From the NCBI RefSeq assembly GCF_003710985.1, contig NZ_RHHT01000023.1, positions 44,748-108,747 of the forward strand: DNA of 64,000 nucleotides, read 5' to 3'. A program made the position numbers and the translations under genes. This stretch comes from Brevibacillus panacihumi. Lineage in GTDB: Bacteria; Bacillota; Bacilli; Brevibacillales; Brevibacillaceae. Under the pieces are notes generated by a model. That model was given only the letters and a program-made list of their open reading frames with translations. It was not told where the DNA came from and searched no databases. Positions 36,510 through 44,418 of the stretch are shown piece by piece (positions within the stretch are counted from its first letter, which is position 1; each line of letters begins with the position of its first letter).

Positions 36510-37226
36510 ATGACAGAGCGAAAAGAAGGCTTGGTCAGCTTGGTGATTACCAATTACAATCGCGCCAAGTATCTGCGGGAGTGTCTGGAAAGCATTCGCA
36601 TGCAGACGTATCCCCGTTGGGAAATCATCTTTGTCGATGATGCTTCGACGGATGATTCGGTGCAGGTCGTACGCGAGTGGGTGGAAGAACACCGCGATAT
36701 GTGGAGCGAAGATCGACAGACTGTAATACTGACATTGCCTCGCAACATCGGGTTTGCCGGAGCGATCAATGCCGGCTTTTACCTGGCGCAGGGGGAATTT
36801 ATCGCCGTCCAGGATTCGGATGATTACTCCGACAGGGAGCGTTTTGCGAAGCAGGTCGAATATCTGCAACAAAATCCGCAGGCGGAACTGGTCGGGACGA
36901 ACTACTATGCTTTTCCCGATCACGCGCCTGCTGAAAAAAAGCGGGCGACGTGGATTCGCTACGGAGAAGAGATTCGCCGCGTTTACGGACGAGGAGGGCA
37001 CTGTGTCTGCCACGGGACGATTCTGTTTCGCGGCAAATTGTTCGATCAAATCGGTGGACCGACTCGTCGCATCACTGGGGCGGAGGATTACGAATTTATC
37101 GCCAAAGCTCTCAACAGCAAGGCACAGATCGAGAATCTGCCCGAGCCGCTGTACTATTACCGCGTCCACGACAGCCAGCGGTCCGCGCAGTATTACAGAA
37201 GAAAGGAGAGTAACGATGCCAACTAG
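36510..37226 (+). CDS. Family 2 glycosyltransferase
   Basis: A 238-residue GT2 enzyme with the standard opening VSLVITNYNRAKYLRECLESIRMQTYPRWEIIFVDDASTDDS, the DXD-like QDSDDYSDRERF, and the acceptor/catalytic region GGPTRRITGAEDYEFIAKAL. It transfers a sugar from a nucleotide donor; donor and acceptor cannot be read from sequence. The start is ATG 36510 behind AAGGAGGGAAG. Its end overlaps the next gene by 11 bases. Confidence 0.88.
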   Translation: MTERKEGLVSLVITNYNRAKYLRECLESIRMQTYPRWEIIFVDDASTDDSVQVVREWVEEHRDMWSEDRQTVILTLPRNIGFAGAINAGFYLAQGEFIAVQDSDDYSDRERFAKQVEYLQQNPQAELVGTNYYAFPDHAPAEKKRATWIRYGEEIRRVYGRGGHCVCHGTILFRGKLFDQIGGPTRRITGAEDYEFIAKALNSKAQIENLPEPLYYYRVHDSQRSAQYYRRKESNDAN

Positions 37227-38358
37227 CTCAGAGCGTATCCTGATGGTGATGGACAGCATGGGTACGGGCGGTACCGAAACCCATGTCCTCAGCTTGGGAA
37301 AAGCGCTGCGTTCGAGCGGAGTTCAGCTTTTTTACTCAGGGGCTGACGGCCCCTTTTATCGTGCATTTGCGGACGCCGGTTTCCGTCTGCACCTCATCGA
37401 GCAGTCGAATGAGCCTCTGCCGATGCGAAGAGAGAAGCAACAGCAAACCTTTCGAGACATCATAAAGGAAGAAAACATCTCAATCGTTCATGTGCACCAG
37501 ACACCCTCCGGTCTATTGGCTGCGGAAGCGGCGGCAGAGCTGGGAGTTCCGATTGTGTTTACCATGCATGGCACGTATTATCCGGTCGACGAAGCTGTCT
37601 CACTTGCACAGCGGTGCGATGCGATGATCAGTGTAAGCAAGCCGGTTCAAAGCTTCTGGAAGAAACACGGAGTCGAATCCACGGTGATCTCCAATGGAGT
37701 GGACCTCCAGGAATTTGAGACAGCCTCTACGGTAAATTTGCGTGAGACCACGCTCTCCTCCCTTCCTCAAGACGCTTTCATCGTCACATACGTCAGCCGT
37801 TTAGCCTGGCAGAAGGCGTCTGTCTGCAACATGCTGCTGCGCTCCACCAAGACCTTGAACGACATCCCCAACCTGCACATCGTTGTTGTCGGCACGGGGG
37901 CCCAATCGCATTTCGTCCAGGAGTTGGCGCAGGCCTTAAACAAACTCAAGGGTTATCCCTATGTACACATCGCCGGTGAACAAACCGATGTCAAACCCTA
38001 CTATGAGGTGAGCGATCTGGTCGTGGGTACTGGCCGAGTTGCTTTGGAAGCCATGGCTTGCAGAAAACCGGTCCTGGCGATCGGAAACCATGGCTATGTC
38101 GGGCTTGTTACGCCGGATATCTACGACTTGGCCTGGGAGTATTACTTCGGGGATCACCAATCTGTAGGCAAGCCTTCCCCGGGCATGATTGCTGAAGCAC
38201 TGCGCAAGGCGTTTGCAGATCGCCACCTGCTGCAAAGCTGGGGAGAACAGGGAAAAGACTGGGTGAGAACCCGCTTTGACATCCGACAGAAAAGCGAGGA
38301 GCTGCTTGCCTTCTACTCCGCGGTGCGCAGCAAGAAAAAAGGAGGAGGGACCACATGA
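37216..38358 (+). CDS. Family 4 glycosyltransferase (GT-B fold)
   Basis: A 380-residue retaining glycosyltransferase: N-terminal Rossmann domain with MVMDSMGTGGTETHVLSLGKALRSSG, HVHQTPSGLLAAEAAAELGVPIVFTMHGTYYP, SKPVQSFWKKHGVESTVISNGVD, and the C-terminal donor-binding domain with SRLAWQK and VGTGRVALEAMACRKPVLAIGNHGYVG (E-x7-E like region). ATG 37216 is behind AAAGGAGAG; an open frame extending upstream to 36754 is the shadow of the previous gene. The stop overlaps the next gene as ATGA. Confidence 0.88.
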   Translation: MPTSSERILMVMDSMGTGGTETHVLSLGKALRSSGVQLFYSGADGPFYRAFADAGFRLHLIEQSNEPLPMRREKQQQTFRDIIKEENISIVHVHQTPSGLLAAEAAAELGVPIVFTMHGTYYPVDEAVSLAQRCDAMISVSKPVQSFWKKHGVESTVISNGVDLQEFETASTVNLRETTLSSLPQDAFIVTYVSRLAWQKASVCNMLLRSTKTLNDIPNLHIVVVGTGAQSHFVQELAQALNKLKGYPYVHIAGEQTDVKPYYEVSDLVVGTGRVALEAMACRKPVLAIGNHGYVGLVTPDIYDLAWEYYFGDHQSVGKPSPGMIAEALRKAFADRHLLQSWGEQGKDWVRTRFDIRQKSEELLAFYSAVRSKKKGGGTT

Positions 38359-39407
38359 GAAAAATCCTCTACGTAGGCTGGATCGGATTCGACAATCTGG
38401 GCGATGAGCTGATGTGGCATGTGTTTCGGGATTTGGCTACGAAGTACCTCAACACACAGACTCACCAGGTGATTCCTTCAATGCCGGGTGTGGATTTGCA
38501 TGATTTTCGTCCTTACGATACGGTGGTTCTCGGCGGGGGCTCGCTCCTTGTCCCCGGCTATGTGGATGTGGCGCACCGGGCCGTACAGCAGAAAAAAAGA
38601 CTGGTGATTTGGGGGAGCGGCTATGATAGCCAGCTTCCCGTGAAGTTCGATGCGACAGGAAAACTTCTTACCGCTTCCTTTCAGGAGAGCCCGAAGATGC
38701 AACAAATGCTGCGTGAGATCGGAGAGCACGCTCAATACTTCGGCGTGCGCGGACCGCTTACGCATGAATATTTGCGAGAAATGCGAGTGGGCGGCAGCTT
38801 GCAGATCAGCGGAGATCCCGGAATGCTGATGACTCCGCCGGATGGGATCGTCCACGGCGAGGAGCACCCGCCTATGGTCGGCATCAACTGGGGGACCACG
38901 TACAACCGCATCTACGGAAAGAACGAGGCTGTGGTCGAAGATGCGTTGGCGCAGGTGGCGAAGACCTTGATTCAGCATGGGTTTGGCATCTACCTCTATA
39001 CGATGTGGGGACCGGATCGAGGGGCGATCAGACGTCTCTACCAGAAGATTGGCGCTCCCGAGCATGTCACGCTTGATCTGGAGCTGCATGATCACAGCGA
39101 GATGATGCGCCGGCTCAGCCGCTGTCAGGCGACGATCAATTTCAAATTGCACGCCAATGTCTTGAGCGCCGTAGCGGGAGTGCCGTTTGTATGTCTGGCG
39201 TACCGTTTCAAATGTCTGGACTTCTGCTATTCTCTCAGTCTGCCGGAGATGGCGATTCCCACCGATCATCCGCAGCTCCGGCAGCAGATCCTGACGCGTA
39301 CAGTAAGAGCGATGGATGAACAGGCTTCGCTGCGCGACCTATTCGTCAGCCAGCGAAAGGAGACTACAGATCACTTGAGCAAACCGTTTTTCCATGGTGA
39401 TTTATAG
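38355..39407 (+). CDS. Polysaccharide pyruvyl transferase family protein (CsaB-like)
   Basis: A 350-residue member of the polysaccharide pyruvyl transferase family, which includes CsaB (ketal-pyruvylation of secondary wall polymers, needed for SLH-protein anchoring). Features: KILYVGWIGFDNLGDELMWHVFRDL, DTVVLGGGSLLVP, RLVIWGSGYDS, YFGVRGPLTHEYL, ISGDPGML, and a C-terminal INFKLHANVLSAVAGVPFVCLAYRFKCLDF. Fused operon position (4-base overlap) with three glycosyltransferases suggests that it decorates the glycan they build. S-layer-type Brevibacillus would also have a separate housekeeping csaB; whether this is that gene cannot be decided here. Confidence 0.82.
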   Translation: MRKILYVGWIGFDNLGDELMWHVFRDLATKYLNTQTHQVIPSMPGVDLHDFRPYDTVVLGGGSLLVPGYVDVAHRAVQQKKRLVIWGSGYDSQLPVKFDATGKLLTASFQESPKMQQMLREIGEHAQYFGVRGPLTHEYLREMRVGGSLQISGDPGMLMTPPDGIVHGEEHPPMVGINWGTTYNRIYGKNEAVVEDALAQVAKTLIQHGFGIYLYTMWGPDRGAIRRLYQKIGAPEHVTLDLELHDHSEMMRRLSRCQATINFKLHANVLSAVAGVPFVCLAYRFKCLDFCYSLSLPEMAIPTDHPQLRQQILTRTVRAMDEQASLRDLFVSQRKETTDHLSKPFFHGDL

Positions 39408-39412
39408 AGCAG

Positions 39413-39452
39413 CACCCTTGCGTTCGCATGTCTGACGGACCAAGGGTGTTTT
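39413..39452 (+). terminator. Terminator of the glycosyltransferase operon
   Basis: CACCCTTG (39413-39420) / CAAGGGTG (39441-39448) followed by TTTTG. Confidence 0.75.
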
Positions 39453-39518
39453 GCTGTAGCTGCAGGATGTGAGAGAATGTGATGAGAGGAAAAAAGAGGA
39501 GAGAGGGAGAGCAGAACC

Positions 39519-40418
39519 ATGCTGAAACAAATCAAAGTCCTGCATTATGACGCCTTCAGCTTGATCCCGAACAAAGGAAATCCGGCAGGGGTCGTGCTGG
39601 AGGGAGATCAACTGACGGAAGAAGAGATGCAAAAGATTGCTTTTCAGGTCGGTTTTAATGAAACCGCCTTTCCGATTCGCTCTGACAAGGCGGATGTCCG
39701 CATCCGCTTTTTTACTCCGGGGCATGAAGTCGATCTGTGCGGACACGCGACGATGGCGACGGTCTTTGCCCTTGTTTCGCAGGGGCTCCTGGAAGAAAAA
39801 GAAGAGATCCTGATTGAAACGGAAGCCGGGATCTTGCCTGTGCGCATCCAGACCACGCCGCACGGGGAGATTCGCATCACGATGCAGCAGGCCGCCCCAC
39901 AGTTTACGGCGTTTGAAGGCTCTGTCGAGGAATTGGCAGCGGTGCTCGGTCTCGGAGTCGAGGATATCCGGACAGATTTGCCGATCCAGTACGGCAGCAC
40001 AGGGCTGTGGACGCTGATTGTGCCGCTGGCTTCGCTGGACGCCTGCAAACGGATGAAGCCGGACAATTCCCGTTTCCCCGAGGCGCTGACGCAGATGCCG
40101 CGTGCATCGATTCATCCCATATGCCTGGAGACCATCGATCAGGGCTCTGATATGCATGCCCGCCATTTCTCTTCGCCTTTTTCCGGCACAGTGGAGGACC
40201 CCGTCACCGGTACGGCTTCCGGTGTGATGGGGGCGTATTACGTAACCTTTGTCGATCCGGGCAAGACGGGACCGCGTTCATTTGTCATCGAGCAAGGACA
40301 GGAAATCGGGCGGGATGGACGGGTACGAGTGACCGTCACCCCTGATCAGGATGGCGCTTTGGCAGTCGAAATTGCCGGCAACGCCGTATTTGTAAAGGAA
40401 TTTGCTGTAGAAATCTAG
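39519..40418 (+). CDS. PhzF-family isomerase/epimerase-like protein
   Basis: A 299-residue PhzF/diaminopimelate epimerase-fold protein: [42 protein letters not shown] (the glutamate of NET corresponds to the PhzF catalytic acid), [24 protein letters not shown], and [21 protein letters not shown]. The substrate is not predictable; many genome copies are unrelated to phenazine synthesis. The start is ATG 39519 with GAGGAGAGAGGGAG upstream. It converges on the LysR gene with a shared CTAG (stop codons of both genes overlap at 40415-40418). Confidence 0.9.
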   Translation: MLKQIKVLHYDAFSLIPNKGNPAGVVLEGDQLTEEEMQKIAFQVGFNETAFPIRSDKADVRIRFFTPGHEVDLCGHATMATVFALVSQGLLEEKEEILIETEAGILPVRIQTTPHGEIRITMQQAAPQFTAFEGSVEELAAVLGLGVEDIRTDLPIQYGSTGLWTLIVPLASLDACKRMKPDNSRFPEALTQMPRASIHPICLETIDQGSDMHARHFSSPFSGTVEDPVTGTASGVMGAYYVTFVDPGKTGPRSFVIEQGQEIGRDGRVRVTVTPDQDGALAVEIAGNAVFVKEFAVEI

Positions 40419-41323
40419 GCCTGATTGGCGCGTATTCGTTCCAGAGCTGTCTCCATCTCCTGGATAAACAAAGGAACGGCTGGATTGGCATTGGCTGTTT
40501 TCCAGGAGGCTACCACATCTACGGAATGATCCTCGCCTTGAATATCGATAAAACGCAGGGTAGGACTGGCGTAGAGCAGCAAATGCCGGGACAGAATCGT
40601 GACACCGATGCCCGCGTCGACGATCATCAGCACCGCGTCTGTCCGGGAGGCCTGACTGACGATCCGGGGAGAGAAGCCGTGCTTGGCGCACATCGACAGG
40701 ACGTAGTCATAGCCCTGTGGTGATTCCTCGCGTTCCAGCATCACAAAAGGTTCATGCTCCAGCTGGGCAATCGACAGGTTGGGCTGATCAGCAAGCGGAT
40801 GATCGTGCGGAAGGATAATCGAGTAAGGCTGAGTCCATAAAGGCTTGTAGGTAACACCGCCCAGATTGTGCAATCCGTGCGAGAGAGTAAAGGCGAGATC
40901 GATCTCGCCTGACAGCAGCATGTTCGTAAGCTGTCCGATGTTTTCAAAGCGGAAATGGATCGTGACCTGCGGGTATTTGCTGCGAAAAGCACGAACGACC
41001 GAGGGCAAAAAGTCTCGCACAGAGACACTTAAAAGCCCGATGTTGATCGTTCCCACCAATCCTGCTTCCGCTTGTCTGGCATGCTCGATGGACAAGGCCA
41101 ACCGCTCCACAATCTCTCTGGCATCCTGTAAAAAGACGCTGCCTGCGCTGGTTAATTCAACGGAATGCTTGTTGCGGCGAAACAGCTTGACGCCCAGCCT
41201 TTTTTCCAGAGAGGCGATCTGCTGACTGACGGCTGGCTGGGCCACGTAGAGCCTTTTTGCGGCTTCCGTGAAGTTGAGATGCTCGGCAACGGCGATGAAA
41301 TAGCGGAGTTGGCGTATGTCCAT
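40415..41323 (-). CDS. LysR-family transcriptional regulator
   Basis: A 302-residue LysR protein: [57 protein letters not shown] is the DNA-binding domain, followed by the effector domain ([34 protein letters not shown]). The start is at 41323 with GGGAGG five bases upstream; a longer frame to 41470 lies over the divergent promoter. It is transcribed away from the monooxygenase-like gene at 41494, and a strong dyad lies between them, so it probably controls that gene and its downstream partner. Confidence 0.9.
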   Translation of the reverse strand: MDIRQLRYFIAVAEHLNFTEAAKRLYVAQPAVSQQIASLEKRLGVKLFRRNKHSVELTSAGSVFLQDAREIVERLALSIEHARQAEAGLVGTINIGLLSVSVRDFLPSVVRAFRSKYPQVTIHFRFENIGQLTNMLLSGEIDLAFTLSHGLHNLGGVTYKPLWTQPYSIILPHDHPLADQPNLSIAQLEHEPFVMLEREESPQGYDYVLSMCAKHGFSPRIVSQASRTDAVLMIVDAGIGVTILSRHLLLYASPTLRFIDIQGEDHSVDVVASWKTANANPAVPLFIQEMETALERIRANQA

Positions 41324-41388
41324 AGAGACCTCCCGTGAGCTCGTTGTAATGGTTTTATCATAACATGTCGGTGGAATGCAGGTATCCT

Positions 41389-41409
41389 GTAATAAGCTTT
41401 CCTTATTAC
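41389..41409. promoter_or_regulatory. Probable LysR operator between divergent genes
   Basis: Perfect inverted repeat GTAATAAG (41389-41396) - CTTTC - CTTATTAC (41402-41409), fitting the ATAAG-N5-CTTAT / T-N11-A pattern of LysR regulators. It is 66 bases upstream of the LysR start and 85 bases before the monooxygenase start. Confidence 0.68.
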
Positions 41410-41493
41410 CGAGATAATCTCCCAATATTTCAAAACACTCTTGATTTCTACTACCATACAGATAAGTCATCTCAAGCAGGGAGGATACCTACG

Positions 41494-42672
41494 TTGTCTA
41501 CCATTACGCATGATGAAGCCGTCGCACGGGCGATAAGCATGATTCCGCGCATTCAATCCCGCGCTCAGCTATCCGAAGAGCTTCGCCGCCAACCACAGGA
41601 GAACATTGATGATTTTATCGCCTCCGGCCTGATCCGCGCCTTGATGCCCAAACGTTGGGGCGGGCATGAGCTGGGTGTGGAGACGATGTATAAAACGACT
41701 TTTGAAATCGCCAAGGCTGACCCGTCAGCAGGTTGGTGCTTTGGTCTTTTGGTCCTTCATTCCTGGATGCTCGCCTATTACCCCGATCAAGCTCAACAGG
41801 AGGTCTGGGGGGAGAATCCCGACGCCTGCATCGCGTCGTCGTTCGGCTCTCCGCAGTCACAAGTGTCCCGCGTAGAAGGCGGTTTTCGCGCGAGCGGGAT
41901 TTGGGGCTTCTCATCGGGAATCGACCACAGCGACTGGGCGATGCTGTTTGGCAGCGTTCCGTCACAGGAGGAAGGGTCTCCGCCCTACGCCATGATGATG
42001 CTGGTGCCGAAAAAGGATTACACGATCCTCGATACCTGGCACACCGTCGCGCAGAGAGGGACGGGAAGTAAAAACCTGCAGTTGAACGATGTGTTCGTAC
42101 CGGAGCATCGAACCTTCGACATGGTCGCCTGGTGTCAGCGGGGAGTGGGGCCGGGGAACCTCATCAACGATCTTCCGCTCTACAAAAATCCTTTGTACGC
42201 GGTCATTCCGGTCAGTTTGACAGCAGCCCTCCTGGGAGCGAGTGTCGGAGCCTATGAATTGTGGCGGGAGGGAATCCGTACGAAATCAAGCGTGCGCCAG
42301 GCAAAAATCGCGGACTTCACGCATCAGCAGATCCGGGTCGCAGAGGTATCCGCCACGCTGGATGCGGCCATCGCTCTCTTTGAAAAATCGCTGACCCGTC
42401 TGAGCACGGATACGCCTATCGATACGTATGAGCGTCTGCGACTGCGCCGAAACTATGGCTTTACAGCGAAATTGTGCAAAGAAGCCGTCAAGACCATCGT
42501 CGACTACAGCGGTGCGAGCAGCATGTATGAGAGCCATCCGTTGCAGCGATACTGGAGGGATGTGCAAGCCTCATCGATGCATATTACCTTCAATATGGAT
42601 CATTTGGGGGAAATGTTTGGCAAAATAGAGTTGGGAATATCTTTAAGCCCGAAAGATTCGCTGTTATCATAA
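41494..42672 (+). CDS. Acyl-CoA dehydrogenase-fold protein, probably flavin-dependent monooxygenase (HpaB/HsaA-type group D)
   Basis: A 392-residue protein with the acyl-CoA dehydrogenase fold but sequence closer to two-component flavin monooxygenases: IDDFIASGLIRALMPKRWGGHELGVETMYKTTFEIAKADPSAGWCFGL, GIWGFSSGIDHSDWAMLFG, TGSKNLQLNDVFVPEHRTF, and the C-terminal VDYSGASSMYESHPLQRYWRDVQASSMHITFNMD. The last block replaces the catalytic-glutamate region of dehydrogenases. The start is TTG 41494 nine bases after AGGGAGG. Such enzymes need a flavin reductase; the next gene encodes a split-barrel FMN protein that could serve. Substrate unknown, likely an aromatic. Confidence 0.82.
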   Translation: MSTITHDEAVARAISMIPRIQSRAQLSEELRRQPQENIDDFIASGLIRALMPKRWGGHELGVETMYKTTFEIAKADPSAGWCFGLLVLHSWMLAYYPDQAQQEVWGENPDACIASSFGSPQSQVSRVEGGFRASGIWGFSSGIDHSDWAMLFGSVPSQEEGSPPYAMMMLVPKKDYTILDTWHTVAQRGTGSKNLQLNDVFVPEHRTFDMVAWCQRGVGPGNLINDLPLYKNPLYAVIPVSLTAALLGASVGAYELWREGIRTKSSVRQAKIADFTHQQIRVAEVSATLDAAIALFEKSLTRLSTDTPIDTYERLRLRRNYGFTAKLCKEAVKTIVDYSGASSMYESHPLQRYWRDVQASSMHITFNMDHLGEMFGKIELGISLSPKDSLLS

Positions 42673-42704
42673 GAAGCATGATAGAAAAAGGAGGGTACCA
42701 TACA

Positions 42705-43157
42705 ATGAGCAAACAAATTCCCCAAGAATTGTCGCAAGAACAGATGGACTTTATGAATGACAAGCCTTTGATTCTGCTGAGCACGATCGATGCGGAGAGC
42801 AACACGCCGAACACATCCGCCATCTCCTGGGTGAAGGCGCATACACCGACAACAATCCGTTTCGCCGTTACCAACAATTCTCGTACTGCGGCGAATGTGA
42901 AGGCCAATCCTCGCGTTTCGCTGACCATGATCGCGTTGGGCACCGTCTACTCGATTGTCGGAGAGGCGCACATCCTCGAGGACAAAATCGAAGGCATCGC
43001 CATGCCGCTGTCCAAAATCGAGGTTCGCATCGAAGGCGTATTTGAATCCATGTTCTGGGGGGCTGCGATCACACAAAACCCAGCCTACGAAAAAACCATG
43101 AACATCGATAAGGCGATTGCCTTGGACAATCAAGTGTTTGCTGCATTGCTGTCATAA
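42705..43157 (+). CDS. Pyridoxamine 5'-phosphate oxidase-like FMN-binding split-barrel protein
   Basis: A 150-residue split-barrel protein: QEQMDFMNDKPLILLSTIDAESNTPNTSAISWVKAHTPTTIRFAVTNNSRTAANVKANPRVSLTMI is typical of the PNPOx-like family. The pattern is that of small FMN-binding oxidoreductases; it may partner the upstream monooxygenase as reductase, though most reductases of those systems belong to a different (flavin reductase-like) branch. ATG 42705 is behind AAAGGAGGG. A strong terminator follows, so the two genes form one unit. Confidence 0.8.
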   Translation: MSKQIPQELSQEQMDFMNDKPLILLSTIDAESNTPNTSAISWVKAHTPTTIRFAVTNNSRTAANVKANPRVSLTMIALGTVYSIVGEAHILEDKIEGIAMPLSKIEVRIEGVFESMFWGAAITQNPAYEKTMNIDKAIALDNQVFAALLS

Positions 43158-43172
43158 TGGTGCTAGTCTAGG

Positions 43173-43218
43173 AAAGCCGAGTGAAAGCGGGAGAAATCCT
43201 GCTTCCGCTCGGCTTTTT
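43173..43218 (+). terminator. Terminator after the split-barrel gene
   Basis: AAAGCCGAG (43173-43181) pairs with CTCGGCTTT, with an inner AAGC..GCTT extension, then five Ts. Confidence 0.88.
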
Positions 43219-43311
43219 ATGTGGAGTAGGAATTTCAGAGAAAAAGTATAGATCAAGGAATGGTTGAGAATGCTAGAACTATCACCATCAATTGGAAAGG
43301 AGTTTTGGCCA

Positions 43312-43485
43312 ATGGAAATTACCCTGGGAGCTGATGAGGTCATACACCGCATCCGTCAAAGGCAGTCCAATGGAGATTCACTCAGTAAAAAGCAAGTGAA
43401 GCAAAACGATCCTGAGTTGATGCGAAACGCGTTGTTTTATTTTCCTAGCTGGGAGCATGCGTTGAAGAGTGCCGAAAATCTATAG
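43312..43485 (+). CDS. Small protein resembling one homing-endonuclease-associated repeat unit
   Basis: A 57-residue protein: ADEVIHRIRQRQSNGDSLSKKQVKQNDPELMRNALFYFPSWEHALKSAENL. The pattern of an initial helix, K-K-[VQ] turn, and a closing F-x-S-W-x-x-A-L resembles a single copy of the helix-turn-helix repeat (PF18780-like) that occurs in tandem in larger DNA-binding proteins. ATG 43312 has AAAGGAG ten bases upstream; the frame is open from 43264 but lacks a site. It stands alone between two terminators. Function unknown. Confidence 0.55.
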   Translation: MEITLGADEVIHRIRQRQSNGDSLSKKQVKQNDPELMRNALFYFPSWEHALKSAENL

Positions 43486-43500
43486 TTGAAAGTATGGTAA

Positions 43501-43535
43501 GGAAGGGGCCAGTCGTGTCCCTTCCTATTATTTTT
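43501..43535 (+). terminator. Terminator after the small repeat-unit gene
   Basis: GGAAGGG (43501-43507) / CCCTTCC (43519-43525) then TATTATTTTT. The following 115 bases to the sulfur promoter hold nothing I can assign. Confidence 0.72.
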
Positions 43536-43650
43536 GGACTTAAACAAGTGCTTAATAGGGTCTGAAAGTGGCGTTTCTAGGTGTAAAAGAAGGCGAATGC
43601 AAGAATTTTCCCGGTAATCGTGCCCTTACAGAGAATAAGGAACTTGGCGC

Positions 43651-43774
43651 TTGACAGGTACATTCGAGCCATGTAATATACCTATAGGGGTATAGGTAAA
43701 AAACGAATCAACCGCCAACAGGCTTTCTAAGGAGAGCGAAATTTTTTTACTCCAAATAATACCCCCGTAGGTAT
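43651..43774 (+). promoter_or_regulatory. Sulfur-operon promoter with two inverted CsoR/CstR-type operators
   Basis: TTGACA (43651-43656), 17 bases, TAATAT (43674-43679) is a strong SigA promoter. Operator 1, ATACCTATAGGGGTAT (43678-43693), overlaps the -10 and start site. Operator 2, ATACCCCCGTAGGTAT (43759-43774), is the same 16-mer in reverse orientation (14 of 16 identical to operator 1's complement), 81 bases downstream. G-tract/C-tract dyads of this form are bound by CsoR-family repressors; with the sulfurtransferase genes that follow, the persulfide sensor CstR is the likely binder. Confidence 0.75.
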
Positions 43775-43808
43775 AAGGAACCCACTTTCAAAATATAGGA
43801 GTGAGATC

Positions 43809-44381
43809 ATGGACTTTAAAGTAGATAAGGTTCTGGATTGCAAAGGGCTCGCTTGTCCAATGCCGATTGTCAAAACCAAAAAGACCATCGAACAAATGGA
43901 AGCAGGTCAGGTGCTGGAGATGCAGGCGACTGACAAGGGCTCTGTAGCCGATATTCAGGGCTGGGCAAAAACGACCGGTAACGAATACTTGGGTACGGAG
44001 ACAGAAGGCGATGTGTTCAAGCATTATCTGCGAAAGGCTGGCCCGCAGGCAGCCAATGATCCGTCCACGTATCCACAGACCATCTCGAATGCCCTGCTAC
44101 TGCAAAAGCTGGAAGCACGCGAAGCGATCATCGTTGTCGACGTGCGTGAGTCCGATGAATATGCAGATGGCCACATCCCGGGCGCAAAAGCGATTCCCTA
44201 TGGCGAGCTGGAAGGCAGATGGGGTGAACTGAACCCGGACCAAGAAATCATGGTCGTCTGCCGGACGGGTAACCGCAGTGATCTGGCATGTAGTTTCCTG
44301 GCCGAGAAGGGTTTTTCCAAGCTGAAAAACGTCCTGCCGGGCATGTCAGGCTGGAATGGTCCGGTCGAAACCGGAAAATAA
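43809..44381 (+). CDS. TusA-rhodanese fusion sulfurtransferase
   Basis: A 190-residue two-domain sulfur carrier. Residues 1-75 are TusA-like (VLDCKGLACPMPIVKTKKTIEQMEAGQVLEMQATDKGSVADIQGWAKTTGNEYLG, persulfide cysteine in CPMP); residues about 90-188 are a rhodanese domain (IIVVDVRESDEYADGHIPGAKAIP, active-site loop CRTGNRS). S. aureus CstA also joins TusA and rhodanese modules, so a role in handling polysulfide or persulfide is likely. ATG 43809 with GGAGTGAG upstream; first gene behind the operator pair. It is followed 37 bases later by the rhodanese-MBL protein. Confidence 0.9.
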   Translation: MDFKVDKVLDCKGLACPMPIVKTKKTIEQMEAGQVLEMQATDKGSVADIQGWAKTTGNEYLGTETEGDVFKHYLRKAGPQAANDPSTYPQTISNALLLQKLEAREAIIVVDVRESDEYADGHIPGAKAIPYGELEGRWGELNPDQEIMVVCRTGNRSDLACSFLAEKGFSKLKNVLPGMSGWNGPVETGK

Positions 44382-44418
44382 GCGAAGCAAGCGATCTTTA
44401 TATAAGGAGGAAACGAAA

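Noticed and set aside
43651..43774. Reading the CsoR-type operators as copper-responsive
   Set aside because: No copper chaperone or CopA-type ATPase follows; the genes are sulfurtransferases and a persulfide dioxygenase-like enzyme.
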